6,438 nucleotides of DNA from Mariprofundaceae bacterium (GTDB taxonomy: Bacteria > Pseudomonadota > Zetaproteobacteria > Mariprofundales > Mariprofundaceae), in contig JAUZQP010000040.1 of the NCBI GenBank assembly GCA_030950965.1, positions 1 to 6,438 of the forward strand, written 5' to 3'. Below are positions 1-4,350 of this stretch, one piece after another (the first letter of the stretch is position 1; every line of letters starts with the position of its first letter). Below the pieces are notes generated by a model that saw only the letters and a list, made by a program, of their open reading frames with translations, did no database searches and had not been told where the DNA came from. The position numbers and the translations under genes are program-made.

Positions 1-141
1 GGTGGATTTTTGGTCTTAGTGACGGCGCATCTGTACCCACAAATGAAGCTGGGGCTGTTGATTTCGGCCTCAATGGCGATCTGTTATCTGGCATCGTGTT
101 ACCTATTCCCTGTGTTGTTGGCATCTAAAGAACAGCCATGA
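1..141 (+). CDS. C-terminal end of RND/MMPL-type inner-membrane exporter (partial)
   Basis: Only the last 46 codons are present; the gene is open at the left edge and stops at TGA 139-141. The fragment starts GGFLVLVTAHLYPQMKLGLL and continues through a second hydrophobic stretch (ISASMAICYLASCYLFPVLL) to a short polar tail SKEQP. Two adjacent transmembrane helices with the pattern G-F-L-V-L...P...-x-G-L-L...L-x-P-x-L-L are what the end of the MMPL/HAE3 branch of RND exporters looks like. Such proteins sit in the inner membrane and use the proton gradient to move hydrophobic molecules. The next gene encodes a DUF1302-type outer-membrane barrel; these two families are often adjacent, which supports the call. 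The substrate cannot be read from this fragment. Before the element at 145-257 inserted, its stop would have overlapped the next start as ATGA. Confidence 0.72.
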   Translation, partial: GGFLVLVTAHLYPQMKLGLLISASMAICYLASCYLFPVLLASKEQP

Positions 142-144
142 ATC
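137..144. repeat. Left copy of 8-bp target-site duplication CATGAATC
   Basis: CATGAATC lies directly outside the left inverted repeat of the miniature element and is repeated without error at 258-265. This copy contains the TGA stop codon of the exporter gene (139-141). An extra C on the left side (136 and 257) makes the match 9 bp, but 257 is already the last base of the inverted repeat. Confidence 0.8.
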
Positions 145-257
145 GTATCCTGCCTAAAACCTAGGGTAAGTTTATTTTGAAAAAATATAACCAACTGATA
201 ATTAAGGGAAGTTATATTTTTACATGTCGTATTTATCCGGTAATTTAGGCAGGATAC
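145..257. mobile_element. 113-bp palindromic MITE-like element inserted at a stop/start overlap
   Basis: The ends are perfect 14-bp inverted repeats, GTATCCTGCCTAAA at 145-158 and its complement at 244-257. Inside are two further paired blocks with the same centre (position 201): 164-171 with 231-238 (two G-U wobbles as + strand RNA) and a perfect 11-bp pair AAAAATATAAC at 181-191 with 211-221. The whole unit could therefore fold as one long interrupted hairpin. It is flanked by the 8-bp direct repeat CATGAATC, the signature of transposase-mediated insertion. It encodes no protein, so it is a non-autonomous element. Several IS families make 8-bp duplications; I do not recognise these terminal repeats. 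The interior is A+T-rich with -10-like hexamers but no convincing promoter pair. Confidence 0.82.
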
Positions 258-261
258 CATG
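247..261 (+). promoter_or_regulatory. Ribosome binding site of the barrel gene, supplied by the MITE and buried in its hairpin
   Basis: AGGCAGGA (247-254) stands four bases before the ATG at 259, and its right part AGGA is an acceptable Shine-Dalgarno core. All eight bases lie in the right arm of the perfect 14-bp inverted repeat, so in the mRNA they pair with TCCTGCCT (148-155). That left arm begins four bases after the exporter stop codon (139-141), inside the footprint of a terminating ribosome. The arrangement is that expected for translational coupling; this is inferred from the structure, not shown. Confidence 0.5.
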
Positions 262-265
262 AATC
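258..265. repeat. Right copy of 8-bp target-site duplication CATGAATC
   Basis: Identical to 137-144 and directly outside the right inverted repeat. This copy carries the ATG start codon (259-261) of the barrel gene. Removing the element and one copy of the duplication restores an ATGA overlap between the exporter stop and this start. Confidence 0.8.
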
Positions 266-1563
266 ATTCCGCTTACATGCGTCGCTTATTCATTTTCTTC
301 ATTGTTGCCCCCCTTGTATCGATCAGCCATGCTCATGCTGCAACGTGGTCGATGCACGGTGGTGTCAAAAATGAATCGGCCTATTTTATCAGCGGGGCAA
401 CGCGCTGGGATAAAATTCAACATCGCTTGGAGCTGAAGCCTGAAGCGGTGTGGGGGCATGGCTGGCAATTTAGGGGGCGAGGACTGCTTTGGTACGATGC
501 AGCCATGGATGTCAACGCCACCAATAACACGGATCTCACCGCTGGCATCAAGCAGCACTACCGCACTGCCACACAGCTAAAAGAGGCATACCTTCTCTAT
601 GAAGGTGATAGCTTTGATTTTCGTTTAGGGCAGCAGCAAGTGGTGTGGGGCAAGACGGATGGTCTGCGTATGCTTGATGTAGTCAATCCACTGGATATGC
701 GCGAATTCATCTTGGATGACTTCCTTGATTCGCGCATGGGTTTAGCTGCGGCACGGCTGAACTGGTACCCCGATAGTGACATCGAGCAAGAGGTCGAATT
801 GCTACTCATTCCTGATGCCAAAGTCGCCCACGCTGCGCCCACAGGTTCACGTTGGGCGTTTGCCACAGCACCCGTCCCCACAGGCATCACCGTGCAACAA
901 CGCACCACAGAGCAACCGAATTGGTCGGCCAAAAACAGTGAGGCGGGTATTGCATGGCGTGGCAACGTCAGCGGCTGGGATCTGTCGGCTAATTATTTCT
1001 ATGGTTGGAAGTCCACGCCCAATGCCCTGCGTCAATTCCTACCTGGTGTGATGCAACTGCAACTCAAACACTTTCGTATGCATACCGTTGGCGGCTCATT
1101 CTCCAATGCGTTTGGTGCATGGGTGGTGCGCGGCGAAATGGCAGCCAACCTGCGTGAAGGCATCAATGCCCTGGGGACAACCTTTGCCGACACAGTGCAG
1201 CGCAAAAGCACGCTCAACGCCGCGCTTGCCGTGGAGTGGAGTAAATACAACTGGACCATCAGCCCACAGTTTTTTATTCGCCATATCAATGGCTGGAACA
1301 CCGCACTGTTGGAAACAAAAGATTCAGGCTTTTGGACGCTGCGTCTCGCCACCGACTTCATGCACGAAAAACTCAAGCCCGAAGTGCTTTTTCTAGCGGA
1401 CTGGTCAGCGGGAGGCTGGCTAGCACGTCCGAAAGTATCCTATGAGTGGAGCGATCATATCATCACAACAGGCGGCGTTGATCTGCTGGGAGGTCACCGT
1501 GGCCTGCTCGGTCAGTTCAACAACAACGACCGCGTGTATATGGAATCAGAATATACGTTCTGA
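259..1563 (+). CDS. DUF1302-type outer-membrane beta-barrel protein
   Basis: 434 residues. Residues 1-27 form a Sec signal peptide: basic MRR at 7-9, hydrophobic core FIFFIVAPLV, and a cleavage site AHA|A after residue 27. The mature protein is rich in alternating aromatic/polar strands and ends in Phe (YTF), as expected for insertion by the BAM machinery. The diagnostic block is at about 121-150: FRLGQQQVVWGKTDG followed by LDVVNPLDMREF, typical of DUF1302 proteins. The family is thought to form outer-membrane channels, often next to an MMPL exporter, as here; the substrate is unknown. The ATG at 259 is preferred over M7 (277) because only 259 has an AGGA-type site; M7 would also give a usable signal peptide. 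G+C content is visibly higher than in the genes that follow. Confidence 0.85.
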   Translation: MNHSAYMRRLFIFFIVAPLVSISHAHAATWSMHGGVKNESAYFISGATRWDKIQHRLELKPEAVWGHGWQFRGRGLLWYDAAMDVNATNNTDLTAGIKQHYRTATQLKEAYLLYEGDSFDFRLGQQQVVWGKTDGLRMLDVVNPLDMREFILDDFLDSRMGLAAARLNWYPDSDIEQEVELLLIPDAKVAHAAPTGSRWAFATAPVPTGITVQQRTTEQPNWSAKNSEAGIAWRGNVSGWDLSANYFYGWKSTPNALRQFLPGVMQLQLKHFRMHTVGGSFSNAFGAWVVRGEMAANLREGINALGTTFADTVQRKSTLNAALAVEWSKYNWTISPQFFIRHINGWNTALLETKDSGFWTLRLATDFMHEKLKPEVLFLADWSAGGWLARPKVSYEWSDHIITTGGVDLLGGHRGLLGQFNNNDRVYMESEYTF

Positions 1564-1572
1564 TGGTTGGTG

Positions 1573-1660
1573 CCTCTCTGGTTTCCATGCTTTGCGTGGG
1601 AATCCATACCAGTCTATCATTCCGCAGTCGCGTATGCATTACCACGCAGGAACGAGGAAA
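1573..1660. repeat. Dispersed repeat, copy 1 (left of the defence operon)
   Basis: The unit begins CCTCTCTGGTTTCCATGC and ends ACCACGCAGGAACGAGGAAA. It matches 3927-4030 in the same orientation: 1617-1650 against 3987-4020 agree at 32 of 34 bases, and the left block around CCATGCTTTGCGTG also matches. The left block folds as a 9-bp stem with a TTT loop (1582-1602, two wobbles). There is no T-run, so it is not an obvious terminator, although it lies 9 bp after the barrel gene stop. Similar repeats built on GTTCCCATGC...GCGTGGGAA are, from memory, scattered in genomes of large sulfur-oxidising gammaproteobacteria. Confidence 0.75.
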
Positions 1661-1725
1661 TCATGATAAACCGTAAAATTTTGACGAAGATAGGTTAGAG
1701 TAATTACAAAAGGAGAGACTAGACT

Positions 1726-1797
1726 ATGACACTTCAAATTGTCCTCATTTTGATCGAACATGATGTATCAACAGGCGAGCAAGTTAATTGTCGCTGA
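1726..1797 (+). CDS. 23-residue reading frame with strong RBS; possible gene stump
   Basis: ATG at 1726 follows AAAGGAGAG (1709-1717), one of the best Shine-Dalgarno matches in the window, with an eight-base spacer. It reads MTLQIVLILIEHDVSTGEQV then NCR and stops at TGA 1795-1797. The last 14 bases overlap the 3' end of rloB on the other strand. A strong start signal in front of only 23 codons, directly downstream of the exporter/barrel operon and at the edge of the A+T-rich cassette, suggests the 5' end of a longer gene cut off at the junction. A genuine short hydrophobic peptide is the alternative. I do not recognise the sequence. Confidence 0.35.
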   Translation: MTLQIVLILIEHDVSTGEQVNCR

Positions 1798-2446
1798 ATA
1801 GACTATTTCTAACAGCCTTAATTTTCTCAGCTACTAATGGATAAAAGCTATTAGCCAACATATAAATTTCAGTGCATCCAATTGCTATACCATTTTCTAT
1901 TTTCCTGTGAAAATTAGTACTATTCTGAATTGCATCCTCTATTAAAATTGGGTGCTTCCTGCTGTCAAACCCACCTCTATCCATTTTATTCAGATGAGAT
2001 TTCCAACACTTTGATTCGTCCATACCTTCAAATGAGGGCGGAGTACCTGACAAGTGCCAATATAACCAAACTTCAAAACAGGGGTTACTCTGTGCAACAT
2101 TCCAATTGTCATGCCCCTTACAATTACTACGTAACTCATCAATTTTGTTATTCCATGTATCAGTATCTATCGCAAACCAAACTTCATCCCCATCCTCCAA
2201 CTCATATTCTGGCGATGGATTTTTATCTGATTTTATTAATTTGGTGGTCGCCGTTTTATACAAGCCAGTCGGTGAGTTATTCCCATGCTGTTCAGCGGGG
2301 ACTATCTCGAATCTAATTTGAGAGCTCATCTCTGAAAAGAAGTTAAAATAATGGGGTTCTCGTTTTTTCCCCTCGCAAAATATAATAATAAGCTTTGCCT
2401 CTACACTAGGCGCTTCCCTCTCAAATAATCTATTAGTTAGAATCAT
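1784..2446 (-). CDS. rloB: RloB-like protein with TOPRIM-type motifs; predicted defence effector
   Basis: 220 residues, second gene of a two-gene operon. Family hallmarks: LIIIFCEGKKREPHYFNFF (19-37), where Glu25 is in the position of the TOPRIM glutamate; DEVWFAIDTDTW (87-98), with DTD as the acidic DxD pair; and SNPCFEVWLYWH (120-131), the typical RloB block. TOPRIM folds bind a metal ion and act in nucleases and topoisomerases; in the comparable PARIS and OLD systems this partner is a nuclease held or triggered by the ATPase. Nuclease activity here is inference. The ATG lies one base after the ATPase stop (TAA-C-ATG). The nearest purine-rich site, AAGGA, is 17 bases upstream inside the ATPase gene and is too far, so translation probably depends on re-initiation. 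Length is normal for the family. Confidence 0.82.
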   Translation of the reverse strand: MILTNRLFEREAPSVEAKLIIIFCEGKKREPHYFNFFSEMSSQIRFEIVPAEQHGNNSPTGLYKTATTKLIKSDKNPSPEYELEDGDEVWFAIDTDTWNNKIDELRSNCKGHDNWNVAQSNPCFEVWLYWHLSGTPPSFEGMDESKCWKSHLNKMDRGGFDSRKHPILIEDAIQNSTNFHRKIENGIAIGCTEIYMLANSFYPLVAEKIKAVRNSLFSDN

Positions 2447-2447
2447 G

Positions 2448-3773
2448 TTAATGCCAATTCAGATCCTTAAGATTTCCTAAAAAGGGAATAGATCCATATC
2501 TACCATTTAGATAACCTTTTCTTATATCTATCGAACTATGCTCCTTGAATTTACTCAATGAATACAGTTTTGTGCTGCCCTGATTCTTCTCGGCAAACCA
2601 TATCTCATCGGCTCTAAATATTTTTTGATCCAAAAGCTGTGATTCATGTGTCGTGAAGATTAATTGTCCAGATGTATCGTCATCTTCAGAAAACTTTTTT
2701 ATGAGTTCTTTAATGAGTAGTGGGTGCATGCTTCTTTCAATCTCATCCACAACAACAACCGCTTTATGATCGACTGCATCTTTAAATGCTGGAATAAGTT
2801 CTAACATTCTTCTTGTACCATCAGACTCTTCATTCAAAGAAAAGTCAACAGGCTCATTTTTCACGTTTTCATGACTCAGAAGTAACTCTTTTACCATGAA
2901 ATCATCACCTTCTTTAACCATATCAAGTTCAACACCACTTGAGTTTGTTATGTTAATCATTTTTACATCTTTCCGCTTAGTCGCTTCAGAAATATTTTTT
3001 GGTAATTCTGAACCAAAATAATCGTGAATTAATTTCTTTTCGGTTCTTAGTTGAATTATTCCCACGTGAAATGAACACATAATACCTTCAGCATATGATT
3101 TGAAGCCTGCATCAACATCAACGTTATGCGCTAGGGATTTCGGCTTAGATGATGGGCTTATTAAAATAAGACGATTAAACCATGCAATAACTTTAGTCAA
3201 ATCATCTAAAGGAACTTTCTTTAACCCTGCCATAAAACTGAGTGCTGATTTATTTTGTTCCAAAAGTGATTCTTCGAGAACGCCTTTAAGTGCTTCAATC
3301 TTAGCATCTTTTTCAAGTTCTTCGGAAAATGTAAGCTGTGTTTCACCGTTGATCTCTTTTCTTTCAAAAATAAACTTATCTATCTTCCCTAAACCTGACC
3401 TGTACAAATCCTCACTTAGAATTACACCATCCTTAAACTCTAGCGAATATATGTAGGGTATATCATCTTCAATAAACTCAATAGCCAATTGTTGAATCAC
3501 TTCATTTCTATTTAAGCCAAGCCGATAGCCTAAATTATTGTTCGCAGGTAATTTGCCTTTTAAAAGGATTTCTTTTAACACCAATAGAGATTTCACCAAG
3601 TTAGACTTACCTGCTCCGTTAGCTCCATATATTGCTGCCATTTTCAATATTGACAAGCCACAAATATTGTATTTATGTGAAGTCATTCTTTTTGAGCTTT
3701 TAGAAGGAAGCATATTAAATTCCTCCATTTGACCAAATGAATAAATACCATTAACTGCAAATCTAATTAACAC
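2448..3773 (-). CDS. rloA: RloA-like AAA/ABC-type ATPase of an RloAB (AbiL-like) defence pair
   Basis: 441 residues. The N-terminus LIRFAVNGIYSFGQ is the usual first strand of SMC/OLD-like ATPases. Walker A is GANGAGKS (50-57); an ABC-signature-like element NEESDGTRRM is at 314-323; Walker B is VVVVDEIERS (339-348); the switch histidine is in TTHES (374-378). The C-terminus carries IRKGYLNGRYGSIPFLG (417-433), a block characteristic of the AAA_15/RloA group. The region between Walker A and the signature (about 60-310) would hold the family-specific insert. The start is GTG at 3773: TAGAGG with a six-base spacer precedes it, and the first residues match the family start. It probably senses infection and controls RloB, encoded one base downstream; that role is by analogy. 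The gene is A+T-rich compared with the barrel gene, in line with horizontal acquisition. Confidence 0.85.
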   Translation of the reverse strand: MLIRFAVNGIYSFGQMEEFNMLPSKSSKRMTSHKYNICGLSILKMAAIYGANGAGKSNLVKSLLVLKEILLKGKLPANNNLGYRLGLNRNEVIQQLAIEFIEDDIPYIYSLEFKDGVILSEDLYRSGLGKIDKFIFERKEINGETQLTFSEELEKDAKIEALKGVLEESLLEQNKSALSFMAGLKKVPLDDLTKVIAWFNRLILISPSSKPKSLAHNVDVDAGFKSYAEGIMCSFHVGIIQLRTEKKLIHDYFGSELPKNISEATKRKDVKMINITNSSGVELDMVKEGDDFMVKELLLSHENVKNEPVDFSLNEESDGTRRMLELIPAFKDAVDHKAVVVVDEIERSMHPLLIKELIKKFSEDDDTSGQLIFTTHESQLLDQKIFRADEIWFAEKNQGSTKLYSLSKFKEHSSIDIRKGYLNGRYGSIPFLGNLKDLNWH

Positions 3774-3813
3774 AATATACCTCTATGTTTTCACGTACAA
3801 TTCAAAATATCTA

Positions 3814-3840
3814 AATAAAAGGGGGTTATTTCCTTTTATT
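3814..3840 (-). promoter_or_regulatory. Hairpin in the rloA mRNA leader
   Basis: Perfect 9-bp inverted repeat AATAAAAGG (3814-3822) and CCTTTTATT (3832-3840) with a nine-base loop. It lies between the predicted promoter and the GTG start, about 40 bases from the start. It lacks a true T-run, so attenuation is possible but not evident. Confidence 0.45.
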
Positions 3841-3853
3841 ATGTGATACATTT

Positions 3854-3866
3854 GTGAATTATTCAC
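3854..3866. promoter_or_regulatory. Palindrome GTGAAT-T-ATTCAC over the rloA -10 element, candidate operator
   Basis: Perfect 6+1+6 inverted repeat. It contains the whole -10 hexamer (3858-3863) of the predicted rloA promoter. A dimeric repressor bound here would block RNA polymerase. No regulator gene is present in the window, so the binding protein is unknown and the site is a hypothesis. Confidence 0.4.
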
Positions 3867-3885
3867 GAAGAAAGCAGCGTGTCAA
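3858..3885 (-). promoter_or_regulatory. Sigma70-type promoter for rloA-rloB
   Basis: Read on the minus strand: TTGACA (3885-3880, consensus), a 16-base spacer, then AATAAT (3863-3858, five of six). Transcription would start near 3851, giving a leader of about 77 bases before the GTG at 3773. This is the best promoter match I found in the window. Confidence 0.6.
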
Positions 3886-3926
3886 TAGTGTTATCCAATA
3901 CCGTAGCAATTGTCATTACTCATATT

Positions 3927-4030
3927 CCTCTGGTTCCCATGCTTTGCGTGAGCACCCATAGCACCCATAGCACCCATAGCACCCTCTCATTCCGCAGTCG
4001 TATATGCATTACCACGCAGGAGCGCGGTAA
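3927..4030. repeat. Dispersed repeat, copy 2 (right of the defence operon)
   Basis: Starts CCTCTGGTTCCCATGCTTTG and ends ACCACGCAGGAGCGCGGTAA, in the same orientation as 1573-1660. The central spacer differs: copy 1 has a short unrelated stretch where this copy has a 9-bp tandem array. The two copies enclose the rloA-rloB operon, its promoter and the short frame at 1726, about 2.3 kb in all. Confidence 0.75.
3951..3984. repeat. Short tandem array, AGCACCCAT x 3.8
   Basis: Three exact 9-bp units (3951-3977) and a partial fourth (AGCACCC, 3978-3984) inside dispersed repeat copy 2. Copy 1 has no such array at the matching place, so it probably arose by slippage. It is too short and without spacers to be a CRISPR. 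Confidence 0.85.
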
Positions 4031-4047
4031 CAAAGGGAAAGAATCGC

Positions 4048-4255
4048 GTCAGGCTTTCCTATTGTGTTATTAATAAGCCATGACAAGGAAACAGCATAAG
4101 AGGAAAGCCTTGTATCTTTCGCCCAGTTGGTTTTTAGCAGAAACGGGGGCAGGATTTTGTCTTGTTATTATTTTTCAAATCCAAGCCTTGAAAAACAATA
4201 AGGTGAAATACTGCCCCTGTTTTCCGAACTAAAGATAACAAGGAAAAAGCCTGAC
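4048..4255. repeat. Imperfect 208-bp inverted-repeat element
   Basis: Left end GTCAGGCTTTCCT...TTAT (4048-4070) pairs imperfectly with ATAACAAGGAAAAAGCCTGAC-type sequence at 4235-4255. Within it lie further concentric blocks: CCTTGTATCTTT (4108-4119) with 4231-4243, GGGGCAG (4146-4152) with CTGCCCC (4211-4217), and TTTTTCAA (4171-4178) with TTGAAAAA (4188-4195). The left end also pairs locally with 4096-4109 (ATAAGAGGAAAGCC), so two folds compete. No coding content and no flanking direct repeat were found. It may be a decayed miniature element or a structured RNA; I cannot tell which. Confidence 0.5.
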
Positions 4256-4279
4256 CTTATTGATGTAGACATTTGTATT

Positions 4280-4294
4280 CCATCAAATTGATGG
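4280..4294. repeat. 15-bp palindrome CCATCAA-A-TTGATGG
   Basis: Perfect 7+1+7 inverted repeat, 57 bases beyond the stop of the Trp-rich gene. No T-run follows in either direction, so terminator function is doubtful. Confidence 0.5.
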
Positions 4295-4350
4295 GCGTAA
4301 ATCTATCCCAAGTATCCTAAAATTGGATGAACCCAAGACTCTTTCATACA

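Larger units (their letters stand above)
3774..4350. other. 577-bp intergenic region upstream of rloA and downstream of the Trp-rich gene
   Basis: No convincing gene. It contains, from left to right, the rloA leader hairpin (3814-3840), the rloA promoter with a palindrome (3854-3885), dispersed repeat copy 2 with a 9-bp tandem array (3927-4030), an imperfect inverted-repeat element (4048-4255), and a 15-bp palindrome (4280-4294). The 64-codon frame across 3879-4073 is made of repeat sequence and is not considered a gene. I see no T-run terminator for the Trp-rich gene that ends at 4351. Confidence 0.6.

Noticed and set aside
177..202. Promoter inside the 113-bp element (TTGAAA with GATAAT)
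   Set aside because: The spacer is only 14 bases; other -10-like hexamers in the element have no acceptable -35 partner.
597..965. 122-codon minus-strand frame
   Set aside because: Antisense shadow of the DUF1302-type gene, which has a signal peptide, family motif and terminal Phe.
1582..1602. Stem with TTT loop after the barrel gene as intrinsic terminator
   Set aside because: No T-run follows the stem, and the same sequence is part of a dispersed repeat found elsewhere in the window.
1930..2316. 128-codon + strand frame
   Set aside because: Antisense to rloB, whose CEG, DTD and SNPCFE motifs establish the coding strand; no RBS or family resemblance on the + strand.
3951..3984. Possible CRISPR-like array
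   Set aside because: Units are 9 bp, contiguous and without spacers; this is a microsatellite-type array.
3879..4073. 64-codon + strand frame with His-Ser-Thr repeats
   Set aside because: It runs through dispersed repeat copy 2; the repeated residues are translation of the 9-bp tandem array, and it overlaps the rloA promoter.
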